Shown piece by piece: positions 1 through 8,039 of a stretch of DNA of 64,000 bases; within the stretch, counting starts at the first letter, position 1; every line of letters starts with the position of its first letter. The stretch comes from Oceanidesulfovibrio indonesiensis (GTDB taxonomy: Bacteria; Desulfobacterota; Desulfovibrionia; Desulfovibrionales; Desulfovibrionaceae), in the NCBI RefSeq assembly GCF_007625075.1, contig NZ_QMIE01000011.1, positions 62,509 to 126,508 of the forward strand, given 5' to 3'. Under the pieces are notes generated by a model, which saw only the letters and a program-made list of their open reading frames with translations, did no database searches and was not told the DNA's origin. The translations under genes and the position numbers were made by a program.

Positions 1-452
1 TCGTGGCCAGTTTCATCGACTTCGACTCCTACATCCTCCCGGATGTCCTCACCCTGCCCGGCGCGGTGCTCGCCCTGGCCGGGGCGTACTTCGTGCTGCG
101 GCCCACGCTGGGCTGGCCTTCGCTCGTGGAATCCCTGGTGGGCGCGGGCATTGGCGCCGGCCTGTTCTGGCTGTTGCAGTTCCTTTACCGCAAGCTCAAG
201 GGCATGGAGGGTCTGGGCACGGGCGACATCAAACTCATGCTCCTGCTGGGCGCCTGGAACGGCTGGATGGCTCTGCCCTTCACCCTGCTCGCTGCCGGCG
301 TCACCGCCATTGCCGGCTACATCGTATACAACCGGATGAACGACACCGAGGAGCCGACCATGGTGCCCTTCGGCCCGTTCCTGAGCCTGGGCGGCATGCT
401 CTACGTGCTGTTCGGGGACTGGTACTGGGCCTACATGGGGGGCGGAATGTAA
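1..452 (+). CDS. Prepilin peptidase (A24 family), C-terminal part, cut by window edge
   Basis: This is the C-terminal ~150 residues of a type IV prepilin leader peptidase, the inner-membrane aspartic protease that cleaves and N-methylates prepilins and pseudopilins. Two family hallmarks are visible: the segment IDFDSYILPDVLTLP near the start (first catalytic Asp region followed by the typical LPD-LTLP) and GTGDIKLMLLLGAW around residue 73, the conserved GxGDxK motif carrying the second catalytic Asp. The rest is hydrophobic and fits several membrane helices. The 5' end lies outside the window, so the N-terminal zinc/methylase domain cannot be judged. The stop is TAA at 450-452. No pilus or secretion genes follow within the window, so its partners lie elsewhere. 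Confidence 0.85.
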   Translation, partial: VASFIDFDSYILPDVLTLPGAVLALAGAYFVLRPTLGWPSLVESLVGAGIGAGLFWLLQFLYRKLKGMEGLGTGDIKLMLLLGAWNGWMALPFTLLAAGVTAIAGYIVYNRMNDTEEPTMVPFGPFLSLGGMLYVLFGDWYWAYMGGGM

Positions 453-808
453 ACCGGGGCATGATGACGCGCCTCGATGCTCCGAAAGATCCGCGACACA
501 CGGCGGCTCATCGCTCCACGGATATACTACGTAACAGTGGCCTCGATACTCCGGGCTACCATGCGGCTCTGTCGGAAAACCCAGAAATTCCGTTTGAACC
601 GCCTTTGAAGGCTTTCCCTGAGGGACTGTCCCCTGTATCGCGGCGCCCTGCAAACTCAACTCGCCACCACGTTGATTATTACTGAGAGCACATAATGCAA
701 AAGCGGGTCCACGCGGCGAACACCGCGAGAGCAGAACGCTCGAAACAGTCTGCTCTGAGTAAAAAAAGCGCATTGCGCCCGCGGTGCGCTTTGGGATAGC
801 GGTCCTCC
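453..808. other. Intergenic region with a repeat copy and a small hairpin
   Basis: No convincing gene is visible. A 74-codon frame from 461 lacks a ribosome site and has no recognisable features. The region holds a dispersed repeat copy (676-764) and a perfect 8-bp hairpin (AAAGCGCA pairing with TGCGCTTT, about 764-792) just before the EcfT-like gene. Confidence 0.5.
676..764. repeat. MITE-like dispersed repeat, copy 1 (internally shortened)
   Basis: It carries the family core CCACGCGGCGAA followed by CCGCGAGAGCAGA and is bounded by TTATTACTGAGAGCA on the left and its approximate inverse TGCTCTGAGTAAAAA on the right. Compared with the best copy (48991-49119) about 40 bp are missing between the left end and the core. 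It lies in the gap upstream of the EcfT-like gene. Confidence 0.65.
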
Positions 809-1522
809 ATGCAAAACAGCGAAGCAACGCGGCGGCCGGGCATATACGACTCCCGCCTCAAAATCATTCTTGCGGCGGCGGCCGGATTTCTCGCGTGGCG
901 CTCCGGCCCCGCGGGGCTTTTCCTCTATCTGGCCATGCTTGCGGGTCTGGCTGTGGTGCTCCGCGGCGGTCGCGTGCCGCTCAGGGCGGCGCTTGTCCGC
1001 GGCGCCATCTTCGCTGGTTTCTGGGCCGCAGCGAAGTTCCTTTTTGCCGTGTGGGAGGGCGCCGGATCGGAAACTGCCGTTACCGAAGCAGGCCTTCTGG
1101 GCTTGCGGCTTCTCGTACTCATGGGAGTGGGATTCGCCCTGGCCTCTTCGGCATCGCCGCGGGAGATGGCCCTTGGCGTGGCGTCCATGCTGCGGCCGCT
1201 GCTGGGCAAACGTGCCTGGCGCCCTGCCCTGTCCCTCGCCCTGATGATCCATTTCCTGCCTGTCGCGCTGGCCCTGCACGAACGCACGAGCGTGGCAATG
1301 GCTGCGCGGCGGGTGGAGCGTTCGCGCTGGGTGCGTTTTCAGCTGCGGCTGTCCTCATGGTTGGGCGGACTTTCGCAGGAAGCGTCCAGCCAGGCCATGG
1401 CCGTGGCCGCCCGAGGGTTGGACCGCGAAGAGGCCTGGCGCGCGCCAATGCCGGTGCACGCCGGCGAGTGGCTGGCCGGCCTGGTGCTGTTGATTCTGCT
1501 CTACGCGGCCGGTCGCATCTGA
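809..1522 (+). CDS. EcfT/CbiQ-like transmembrane component of an ECF transporter
   Basis: This 237-residue protein resembles the EcfT (T-component) family of energy-coupling-factor importers for vitamins or metal ions. Visible features are an N-terminal DSRLKIIL motif as in the family, several hydrophobic helices (about residues 20-60, 65-90, 95-115 and 218-235), and a cytoplasmic coupling segment with an ARG-type motif (AARGLDREE about residue 200). In known T-components ARG motifs bind the EcfA ATPases. No EcfA ATPase or S-component gene lies in the window, so substrate cannot be assigned. The start is the ATG at 809; the upstream ribosome site is weak. It could also be a CbiQ-like cobalt or nickel subunit. 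Confidence 0.7.
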   Translation: MQNSEATRRPGIYDSRLKIILAAAAGFLAWRSGPAGLFLYLAMLAGLAVVLRGGRVPLRAALVRGAIFAGFWAAAKFLFAVWEGAGSETAVTEAGLLGLRLLVLMGVGFALASSASPREMALGVASMLRPLLGKRAWRPALSLALMIHFLPVALALHERTSVAMAARRVERSRWVRFQLRLSSWLGGLSQEASSQAMAVAARGLDREEAWRAPMPVHAGEWLAGLVLLILLYAAGRI

Positions 1523-1550
1523 TCCCCACGTCCAGGCCAACATTCCTGAC

Positions 1551-1699
1551 TGGCCGTTGAAAGAGTCATTTTCACAGGCCACCCAAAAATGTTCGAGGGC
1601 GAGGCGCGGAAAACGATCAAGTTCGAAGCGTACTTCCGGCGCGTGAGAGTCTGACCTGCTTGCAGCAGCTCAGCAATCGGATTTTTTCAGCAGCCTGCT
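1551..1699. repeat. Dispersed repeat of the GGCTGTTGAA type (family B), copy 1
   Basis: The segment begins TGGCCGTTGAAAGAGTCATT, runs through AATGTTCGAGGGCGAGGCGC and ends with TTTTTTCAGCAGCCTGCTAG. The two ends are imperfect inverse complements (GGCCGTTGAAA against TTTTTCAGCAGCC). The same plan is seen at 52939-53059, and the first 29 bp recur almost unchanged at 48960-48988. It sits between the 3' ends of the EcfT-like gene and the Crp/Fnr gene and may form a bidirectional hairpin. Confidence 0.55.
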
Positions 1700-2432
1700 A
1701 GACAAGGCCCTCGGCTACTTCCTCCAGCCCTTCCGGATCGAGAAGAGTGATCCTGCGCCCTTTGATCTCGATGAGTTCCTGGGAGGCCAGAGATTTGAGC
1801 GCGCGGGAAAGGGTTTCCGGCGTGGCGCCGAGCAGCGTGGCGAGGTGGCCCTTGGCCAGGTTGAGGGTCACAGTGGTCGCGGGCTCCGGCAGTTCGCCGT
1901 CCTGTTCCGTCTGCTGGGACGCGGCCAGAAGCAGCAGATGGCCGGCGAGTCTCGCCGGGACTTCCTTGAGAGTAACGGCCTCGAGCTTGTTCACGAGCAG
2001 GCGCATGCGCTGGGCGAGCAGGCCGAGCATGGCGAATGCCAGATCCGGATCGGCGGCGATGGCGCGGCGCAGCTTGTGCCTGTCGAAGAAGAGGAGCAGC
2101 GAATCTTCCAGGGCCTGGGCCGAGGCCGGGTAGTTCCTGCCCTTGAACACGGCCGCCTCGGCAAAGACATCGCCGGGTCCCGGGGCGTGGATGGTGTGCT
2201 CCTTGCCCGTGGGCGACATCTGGTAGAGCCGCACGCGGCCTTCGAGCACGGCGTAGAAGCCGAGAGCCTCGCTGCCGGCCTCGAAAAGCTGGGTCCTGGC
2301 CGGCACGCGCACGAAGCTGGCTGCCGCAGCCATGCGGCTGCGCGCCTCGGGTTCGAGCTCGCTGAAGAGATCCACAGCGGCCATGGCGGATTCCACGGAA
2401 CCAAAGGAGGAGTTCGTGTCGTTCTCGGGCAT
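1698..2432 (-). CDS. Crp/Fnr family transcriptional regulator
   Basis: This 244-residue one-component regulator has the Crp/Fnr layout. A cyclic-nucleotide-binding-type beta-barrel spans about residues 20-140 (AGSEALGFYAVLEGRVRLYQ and PGDVFAEAAVF are typical). A dimer helix follows (LLAQRMRLLVNKLE). A C-terminal helix-turn-helix lies near residues 190-215 (KGHLATLLGATPETLSRAL), the region that reads DNA. No N-terminal Fnr-type cysteine cluster is present, so an iron-sulfur oxygen sensor is unlikely; the ligand is unknown. Desulfovibrio HcpR and heme-dependent regulators are possible relatives, but nothing here decides between them. A dispersed repeat (2446-2572) lies directly upstream, within the probable promoter region. 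Confidence 0.85.
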   Translation of the reverse strand: MPENDTNSSFGSVESAMAAVDLFSELEPEARSRMAAAASFVRVPARTQLFEAGSEALGFYAVLEGRVRLYQMSPTGKEHTIHAPGPGDVFAEAAVFKGRNYPASAQALEDSLLLFFDRHKLRRAIAADPDLAFAMLGLLAQRMRLLVNKLEAVTLKEVPARLAGHLLLLAASQQTEQDGELPEPATTVTLNLAKGHLATLLGATPETLSRALKSLASQELIEIKGRRITLLDPEGLEEVAEGLV

Positions 2433-2445
2433 GATATTCCGGGGG

Positions 2446-2572
2446 GCTATTACCGGGAGCTGAAAATTCGCGCATGCTCGCTCCTCAGAAAAAAAGGCCG
2501 CGCTTCAGGCGGGGGCCTCGCTGGGAATGTCGAGGGAGCGCACAGCGAAAAACGTTGTGTTCCACGTAATAG
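2446..2572. repeat. MITE-like dispersed repeat, copy 2 (diverged)
   Basis: The order of blocks matches the best copy: CTATTACCGGGAGC at the left end, GAAAATTCGCGC, an AAGGCCGCGCTTCAGGCGGG block, a degenerate core (CTCGCTGGGAATGTCGAGGGAGC), and TTCCACGTAATAG at the right end. It starts about 14 bp upstream of the Crp/Fnr start codon, so any promoter of that gene must lie within or beyond it. Confidence 0.5.
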
Positions 2573-2789
2573 CCGCGGTACGGGCGCAGCGCAAGGGCTC
2601 GCAAGGTTGGGCGTCGAGCCCAGGGAGTGGATAGACGAAAATCAACAGGTCGTCTTATCCAGTACAATGTTCCGCGAACACATGGGGCTTCAACCCCGCA
2701 TTTTGCGCAAATCGCTACGCCGCATCTGGCGGAGACCCGCCCGTGGCGGGTTCGTCTCGCAATGAGGTAGCTCCTTATTGAACGCGATA

Positions 2790-3227
2790 TTAGTTGAGCA
2801 CCTGCTTCATGACCCTGAGAAGCTCGTCGGTATGCACGGGTTTGGCCAGATACCGACATGCCCCCAGAGACAGGCAGGCGCCGGCCGACTCGGAGTCCTC
2901 GTGCTTATCCACGACCACGAGCGGAGTGGAGTCGCCGGCGTTGTCCATCATGGCAAGAAGGTCCAGAGCCGGCCCCCTGCCTCGTACGATGTCGGCGAGA
3001 ATGGCGTGAAAACGCATTCGCTGAAGCGCCTGGAGCGCTTCATCCAGATTCGCGGCGGTGACGACGCGATATCCGGCGCGAGTAAGAATCGATTCGAATG
3101 TCAACCGTGTCACTCGCTCGGAGTCAACAACGAGAATGTTTTTCCTGGGCGCGACGTCCGGTCGTAAGGGCATGGAGATCTCCGTCTCGTAAACGACTAC
3201 CTTCTCGGGCAGAAAAAGGAAAGCCAT
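2790..3227 (-). CDS. Single-domain response regulator
   Basis: A stand-alone receiver domain of about 145 residues. The REC hallmarks are the acidic-pocket strand ILVVDSE, the phospho-acceptor strand ILADIV, and the conserved lysine in LAKPVHTDELL. No DNA-binding or enzymatic output domain follows, so it likely works through protein contacts, as CheY or Spo0F types do. I prefer the ATG at 3227 because GGAGAGGGGAAGC precedes it; a longer frame to 3281 has no ribosome site, and the receiver fold itself starts near the ATG at 3173. It precedes no gene on its strand except the Crp/Fnr gene 360 bp away. The gabD-like gene upstream is 170 bp away, so co-transcription is possible. Confidence 0.75.
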   Translation of the reverse strand: MAFLFLPEKVVVYETEISMPLRPDVAPRKNILVVDSERVTRLTFESILTRAGYRVVTAANLDEALQALQRMRFHAILADIVRGRGPALDLLAMMDNAGDSTPLVVVDKHEDSESAGACLSLGACRYLAKPVHTDELLRVMKQVLN

Positions 3228-3398
3228 TCCGCTTCCCCTCTCCGGAGCACACCCAGGGCGCACTGCGCGAAGCCTCCTCACAACATCTGGCGCTTGGGAT
3301 GCGCATTCCGAACGCAGATCGCAATTACGACTGCATTGGACCTTCGAGCGAGGCGAGCCCGATGTCGACGCGGGCCAACGAGCATTGCAGAATGGCTC

Positions 3399-4853
3399 CT
3401 AATCGCCCAGGCCCATGCAGATGGACTTGAGCTCCACATAATCGTCGATGCCGTGGTGGGAGCCTTCGCGGCCCAGGCCGCTTTCCTTCACGCCGCCGAA
3501 CGGCGCCTCGCAGCTGGAGAACATCCCCTCGTTCACACCCACGAGGCCATACTCCAGAGCTTCGGAAACCCGGAACGCCCGGCCGATGCTGCGCGTGTAC
3601 AGGTAGGCGGCCAGACCGTAGTTCGTATCATTGGCCTGAACCACGGCCTCGGCCTCATCCGCGAAACGGAAGATCGGGGCAATCGGGCCGAAGGTCTCGT
3701 CGCGAGCAAAGGACATGTCGCTGGTGGCGTCCGCTATGACCGTGGGCTCGAAGAAGTTGCCGCCCAGCTCGTGGCGCTTGCCGCCTATCACGATGCGGCC
3801 GCCCCTGGCCACGGCGTCGGCGATCTGGGATTCCACGTGCGCCACGGCCTTTCTGTCGATGAGGGGGCCCTGGTCGACGCCGTCCTCCAGGCCGTTCCCC
3901 ACCTTGAGCCCGGCCACTGCCGCGCAGAACTTGTCCACGAAGGCGTCGTACACACCGTCCTGCACGTAGAAGCGGTTGGCGCACACGCATGTCTGCCCGC
4001 TGTTGCGGAACTTGCTCGCCGCGGCGCCGGCCACGGCGCGATCCAGATCCGCATCGTCGAAGATGATGAACGGCGCGTTGCCGCCGAGCTCCATGGATAC
4101 CTTCTTCACCGTGCCGGCGCATTGCCGGAGCAGAACCTTGCCCACCTCGGTTGAGCCGGTGAAGCTGATCTTGCGCACGGTCGGGTTTTCGGTGAGTTCG
4201 GCGCCGATGGCCCGGGCATCGCCCGTTACCACGTTGATAACTCCCTCGGGCACCCCGGCCTGCATGGCGAGTTCGGCCAGAGCCAATGCGGAAAACGGGG
4301 TCTGGCTGGCCGGCTTTATGACGGACGGGCAGCCCACGGCCAGGGCTGGACCTATCTTGCGGGCGATCATGGCCAGGGGAAAATTCCAGGGGGTGATGAT
4401 GCCCACCACGCCCACCGGATTTCTGGTCACGAGCTGGACCCTGCCGGCAACAGGGGGCGGGACGATCTCACCGTAGACGCGACGGGCCTCCTCGGCGAAC
4501 CAGCGCAGATACCCGGCGCCGTGGGCGACCTCGCCGCGGGCCTCGGCCAGGGGCTTGCCCTGCTCCATGGTCATCAACCTGGCCAGCTCCTCCTGATGTT
4601 CCACAATCAGATCGCGCCAGCGCAGTATCACATCCGCGCGCTGGATGGCCGTGCGGGCACGCCAACCCGCAAAGGACGCCGCGGCAACCTGCACGGCGCG
4701 AGCGGTTTCCTGGCGGCCGCATTTCGGCACGCTGCCGATGATTTCTCCGGTTGCCGGATTGTTCACGTCAATGGTTTCACCGGAATCCGCCGCGACCCAC
4801 TCGCTGCCCACGAGGCAGGCGCTGCGCGACAGTATGGTCTCCAAAAAAGACAT
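3399..4853 (-). CDS. gabD: NAD(P)-dependent succinate-semialdehyde dehydrogenase
   Basis: A 484-residue aldehyde dehydrogenase that matches the GabD class in length and motifs. It oxidises succinate semialdehyde to succinate with NAD(P)+ in the cytoplasm. Visible motifs are the coenzyme-binding ITPWNFPLAM, the FTGSTEVGK nucleotide loop, the general base in MELGGNAPFI, and the catalytic cysteine in NSGQTCVCANRF, whose CVCANR form is typical of GabD. The C-terminal PFGGVKESGLGREG is also typical. The start at 4853 follows GGAGAG; a longer frame to 4961 adds 36 residues without a ribosome site. No gabT or GABA permease gene is adjacent, so the physiological substrate may be another small semialdehyde. 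Confidence 0.87.
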   Translation of the reverse strand: MSFLETILSRSACLVGSEWVAADSGETIDVNNPATGEIIGSVPKCGRQETARAVQVAAASFAGWRARTAIQRADVILRWRDLIVEHQEELARLMTMEQGKPLAEARGEVAHGAGYLRWFAEEARRVYGEIVPPPVAGRVQLVTRNPVGVVGIITPWNFPLAMIARKIGPALAVGCPSVIKPASQTPFSALALAELAMQAGVPEGVINVVTGDARAIGAELTENPTVRKISFTGSTEVGKVLLRQCAGTVKKVSMELGGNAPFIIFDDADLDRAVAGAAASKFRNSGQTCVCANRFYVQDGVYDAFVDKFCAAVAGLKVGNGLEDGVDQGPLIDRKAVAHVESQIADAVARGGRIVIGGKRHELGGNFFEPTVIADATSDMSFARDETFGPIAPIFRFADEAEAVVQANDTNYGLAAYLYTRSIGRAFRVSEALEYGLVGVNEGMFSSCEAPFGGVKESGLGREGSHHGIDDYVELKSICMGLGD

Positions 4854-5078
4854 TGATCTCTCCTGAATATTAAGCACTTCCATCACTCCACAACAAAAAC
4901 AGATGCCCGGTCCGCAGACGCGTATCTGTCTCGTGCTTGCCGGGAATATCCAGAGGGACAAACGGCTGGTCCCTGCACGCAGTCAATTCACTGAAGATGC
5001 GTCCCGGTCTCTCTGGCGACATGGCCGTACACCGGCACTCACGCCCGTACCGGAAGAAGCGGTGAGTCCTGCATTTCC

Positions 5079-5363
5079 TCATCCATCAGGAGCAAGGCTT
5101 CTTGGGGCTGCGCCCTTACGTGGCTGAAAGATTTCTTCGAAATGCGGGACACTATCCGCCAAGAAAAGACGGCATCGTGGGAGGCCGTCGCACTGTGGCC
5201 CCACCCACCCGTGCCGCTCGTTGTCGGACAGGATCATGGCGAGCCGGTCGGCTCGTTTCTCGAGTCTTGGAAAGAACGCATGTCCGGTGGCAAAGGCTTT
5301 CGCCTCCTCCACCGTTTCGGGGTTGTTGTATGCCCCTCTGATGAAGCTGTCGAGAGTCGACAT
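5079..5363 (-). CDS. Possible small hypothetical protein
   Basis: A 94-codon frame in a 660-bp gap. The first half (MSTLDSFIRGAYNNPETVEE and on through KAFATGHAFFPRLEKRADRL) reads like a real soluble protein with a mixed helical composition. The second half is rich in Gly, Arg and Pro and less convincing. No clear Shine-Dalgarno sequence precedes the ATG. I do not recognise a family. It may be a genuine short protein, a decayed gene, or chance. The remainder of the 4854-5512 gap shows nothing I can name. Confidence 0.3.
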   Translation of the reverse strand: MSTLDSFIRGAYNNPETVEEAKAFATGHAFFPRLEKRADRLAMILSDNERHGWVGPQCDGLPRCRLFLADSVPHFEEIFQPRKGAAPRSLAPDG

Positions 5364-5512
5364 GAAAAGGAAGGGGCCGAGCTCGCTGCAGTTGTGGCCT
5401 GAACGATTCTCACGGAAAACAAATGCAATGCAGTGCCGACCTGTGCATGTTCGCCATTAAAGAACCCCGGGCCATGCACGAGAGGCGCAAGTGTCCTGCC
5501 GGTATCGCAGCC

Positions 5513-6697
5513 TTACGCCCACCGGCCGGCCGCGTAACCAGACGACCAGGCCCATTGCAGGTTGTACCCGCCGAGCCTGCCCGTCACGTCCAGCAGTTCG
5601 CCGACGCAATACAACCCCGGAATCTGCTTCGCCTCCATTGTCTTGGAAGAAAAATGGTCCGTATCCACGCCGCCGAGAGTCACCTCGGCCTTGGAATACC
5701 CAGCCGTGCCGCGGGGAGTGAATTCGAAACTGTGGAGCGCGGCCTCCAGCGCAGTCAACTGCTTCCTGGAGAGACCTGCCACCGGCCCCTCCCAGCCGCC
5801 TCGCGTACAGAGCCACCCGGCGAGACGCTTCGGCAGCAGCCCCGCCAAGGCATTCCGCACCTCCATGCGCGGCGATTTGCCCATCGCCTCGACCACATCC
5901 ACGTCCGGCGCCAAGTCGATGGACAGTGTTCGTCCCTCCCTCCACGCCAGGGAGGCGTCCAGCACCGCCGGCCCGGATACGCCATGGTGGGTGAACAGCA
6001 GCGCTCCCTCGGCGGAGTGCGGCGGCGCGATGCGCACAGGCAGCGAGACTCCGGTCAATTCCCGGCACAACGGCGCCAGGTCCTGCCCTGCCACCAGAGG
6101 CACCAGCCCCGGTCGCGTTTCAAGGCAACGCAGGCCGAACCGCTCCGCCAGCGTGCAGCCGAGACTCGATGCGCCGGCCTGGGGCCACGCCGGTCCTCCC
6201 ACGGCCAGCACGAGCGACCTGCCGGAGAATGCGCCGCGATCCGTATCCACGCGGAAAACACCGTTCTCCATTTTGGCGGAGCGAATGGCGATATTGAGTG
6301 CGAACTCCGCGCCCATGGCCAGAGCGTCGCGATAAAGCGCCTCGGCCACGGCCTTCGCTTTGTCGCTGAAGAGCATTCCCCTGCCCATGTCCCGCACCGG
6401 CAATCCGTGGCGTTGCATGAAATCCACGAAATCCCAAGGCGTATACTGGGACAACGCAGATTTGACGAAGTGCGGGTTGGAGCAGACATAATCACGGGCC
6501 GATGCGCCGGTGTTGGTAAAGTTGCACTTTCCGCCGCCGGAAATGCGAATCTTGGCGCCCGGGACGCCGGCATGGTCCAGAGCCAGTGTGCGCCTTCCCC
6601 GCGCCGCGCACTCCCTGGCGCAGGTCAACCCTGCGGCGCCGGCGCCGAGGATCAGAACGTCGAACACACTGTCTTTACTCAATTTATCACCCGACAC
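5513..6697 (-). CDS. NAD(P)/FAD-dependent oxidoreductase, HI0933 family
   Basis: A 394-residue flavoprotein of the HI0933 (BaiN/YhiN-like) family. The N-terminal Rossmann motif VLILGAGAAGLTCARECA binds FAD. GAKIRISGGGKCNFTN near residue 48 is the signature of this family. AVGGPAWPQAG lies in the middle. The C-terminal FAD segment LYCVGELLDVTGRLGGYNLQWAWSSGYAAG is fully conserved in character. The family is widespread, and its physiological reaction is poorly defined; some members act in bile-acid or thiol-related reductions. Translation probably begins at a GTG (6697) preceded by CGGAG. It stands alone between unrelated genes. Length is normal for the family (about 390-420). Confidence 0.85.
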   Translation of the reverse strand: MSGDKLSKDSVFDVLILGAGAAGLTCARECAARGRRTLALDHAGVPGAKIRISGGGKCNFTNTGASARDYVCSNPHFVKSALSQYTPWDFVDFMQRHGLPVRDMGRGMLFSDKAKAVAEALYRDALAMGAEFALNIAIRSAKMENGVFRVDTDRGAFSGRSLVLAVGGPAWPQAGASSLGCTLAERFGLRCLETRPGLVPLVAGQDLAPLCRELTGVSLPVRIAPPHSAEGALLFTHHGVSGPAVLDASLAWREGRTLSIDLAPDVDVVEAMGKSPRMEVRNALAGLLPKRLAGWLCTRGGWEGPVAGLSRKQLTALEAALHSFEFTPRGTAGYSKAEVTLGGVDTDHFSSKTMEAKQIPGLYCVGELLDVTGRLGGYNLQWAWSSGYAAGRWA

Positions 6698-6810
6698 ATT
6701 TTACTCCGGAACATAACGGATTCGGAAGAGATGAATTTGTCGTCGTTGCCCGCAGACGTTTCGCCGCAAAAAAAGAAGCCGGTTCTGTCCACGAAGCACG
6801 CATGAAAAAG

Positions 6811-6838
6811 CGCCCCCGAAGAACTTACTTCAGGGGCG
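6811..6838 (-). terminator. Rho-independent terminator of the sulfide operon
   Basis: Read on the minus strand, CGCCCCTGAAG pairs with CTTCGGGGGCG (11 bp including one G-U pair) around a 6-nt loop and is followed by CTTTTTC. It lies about 70 bp downstream of the metallo-hydrolase stop and closes the minus-strand run that starts at sqr. Confidence 0.8.
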
Positions 6839-6910
6839 TTCGTGCAATAAACGGGGCCTTACGCCGTGTCAAAGTCTCTGGATTCCGGCGCTCAGATAGA
6901 TTCCTGGTGG

Positions 6911-7636
6911 CTACCCGATGGTCTTGCCTGCCAGACTCAGTTCGTGCAGGGGCAACAGTGTCGCGCCCTGGTCACGCAGAGCCTTGAGCTTCTGGATCTC
7001 GTCATAAGCCGAGAAGGCGTCGCAATGCACCCCGGGGCAGATGGCCGGGCCGTTCTCCGGAAAGTTTTCTCCACTGCAGCACATGCCGGTGATGACCACG
7101 GGTCCGTCCTCGGTCTCCACCTTCACGGCCTGGCTTCCCGGAGTGTGCCCCGGCGTGGCCATGAGGGTGATGCCGGGGAATATTTCCGTGTCGCCTTCCA
7201 CGGGCCGCACGTCCAGATCTTCCACGAACGAGGGTTCGTAGCGGTAATCCAGCGGATGCGGGTGCAGGCACGCTTCCAGTTCGGCGCGCTGCACGTAGAT
7301 AGGCGTATTCTCGAACATGGGGTTGTTGCCGCAGTGGTCGTCATGCAGGTGGGTGTTGATGACGGCGTCGACGTCATTCGCCGTAAGCCCTTGCTGCTCC
7401 AGCGCTTCGTCCATGAACAGCGCTTCGAGCCCTGTGTCTTCGATGAACTCGGGCGGGTTGACGAAATCTTCGAGGCCCGTGTCCACGATGACGGTGCGTC
7501 CTTCTCCGCCCTTTTCCCGCAACAGAAACGCCCACATGGGTAGCCAGATGCGTTTTCCATACCCCTGCTGGTAGGTCATGATTCCCTGGTCCACGTTGCG
7601 TACGCCCACGAGCAGCGGCGTTATGGTATATGGCAT
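6911..7636 (-). CDS. MBL-fold metallo-hydrolase, AHL-lactonase-like, lacking a usual metal ligand
   Basis: A 241-residue protein with the metallo-beta-lactamase fold, closest in layout to N-acyl-homoserine-lactonase-type enzymes. The metal motif NTHLHDDHCGN (HxHxDH) is intact at about residues 101-111, ATPGHTPGS gives the next His, and LPLHEL near the end gives the last one. The bridging Asp usually found in a GDA-type motif is missing: the segment reads VVITGMCCSGENF, with two cysteines in its place. The start at 7636 follows GGAGAG. The gene is 34 bp downstream of the DsrE-like gene on the same strand, so it is probably the last gene of the sqr operon. A role on a sulfur compound such as a persulfide is an inference from context only; true persulfide dioxygenases have a different sequence. 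Confidence 0.8.
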   Translation of the reverse strand: MPYTITPLLVGVRNVDQGIMTYQQGYGKRIWLPMWAFLLREKGGEGRTVIVDTGLEDFVNPPEFIEDTGLEALFMDEALEQQGLTANDVDAVINTHLHDDHCGNNPMFENTPIYVQRAELEACLHPHPLDYRYEPSFVEDLDVRPVEGDTEIFPGITLMATPGHTPGSQAVKVETEDGPVVITGMCCSGENFPENGPAICPGVHCDAFSAYDEIQKLKALRDQGATLLPLHELSLAGKTIG

Positions 7637-7670
7637 GAGCTCTCCTCGTCGTTGATGTGTATCCTTCGAA

Positions 7671-8039
7671 TCAGAAAGAGAATACCCTGGCATTCTCCGC
7701 CATGTCGATGAGACGCGCCTCGGCGCAGAGCGTTGCGCCCTCCGGAAGCGGCGACTGCGGAGCCAGTTTGTCGCGGACGCTGCGCTTTTCCAGATGGATA
7801 GTGATTCTGGCCTTGCGCAGAAATTCGATGAGTTTGTCGATCTCGTCGCGCGGGGGCTCGGGCAGCGTCTCGAACACGCGTGGACTCATGCGCTTGGCCA
7901 GGGTCACGGCATCGTCCGTCAGAAAGAGGTGCACGTCCCGGCCCTTGAGCACGGCCAGCTTGGCCAGACGCAGGCAGCGCCGCACGCGATCATCGTCTTT
8001 CGAACAACTAAGCATGAAAAGGTAGTTTGTCACTGTCAC
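7671..8039 (-). CDS. DsrE/DsrF-like small sulfur-relay-type protein
   Basis: A 122-residue protein resembling the DsrE/DsrF-like alpha/beta family. It has an initial strand YLFMLSCSKDDDRVRRCLRLA, the typical GRDVHLFLTDDAV second strand, and a final C-terminal strand. DsrE-type proteins carry or trap sulfane sulfur or form small hexamers in sulfur metabolism. The fit here is by fold pattern, and the canonical DsrE active cysteine cannot be assigned with confidence (Cys12 and Cys22 are the candidates). It starts with GTG at 8039. That codon overlaps the kinase stop (GTGA), so the two are translationally coupled. Linkage to sqr supports a sulfur role. Confidence 0.65.
   Translation of the reverse strand: MTVTNYLFMLSCSKDDDRVRRCLRLAKLAVLKGRDVHLFLTDDAVTLAKRMSPRVFETLPEPPRDEIDKLIEFLRKARITIHLEKRSVRDKLAPQSPLPEGATLCAEARLIDMAENARVFSF

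Noticed and set aside
461-685. 74-codon frame after the prepilin peptidase gene
   Set aside because: No ribosome site, no recognisable composition, and its end overlaps repeat copy 1.
1698-2432. Assignment of the Crp/Fnr regulator as HcpR
   Set aside because: Overall layout is compatible, but no residue I can see separates HcpR from other Crp/Fnr proteins; its targets are not in the window.
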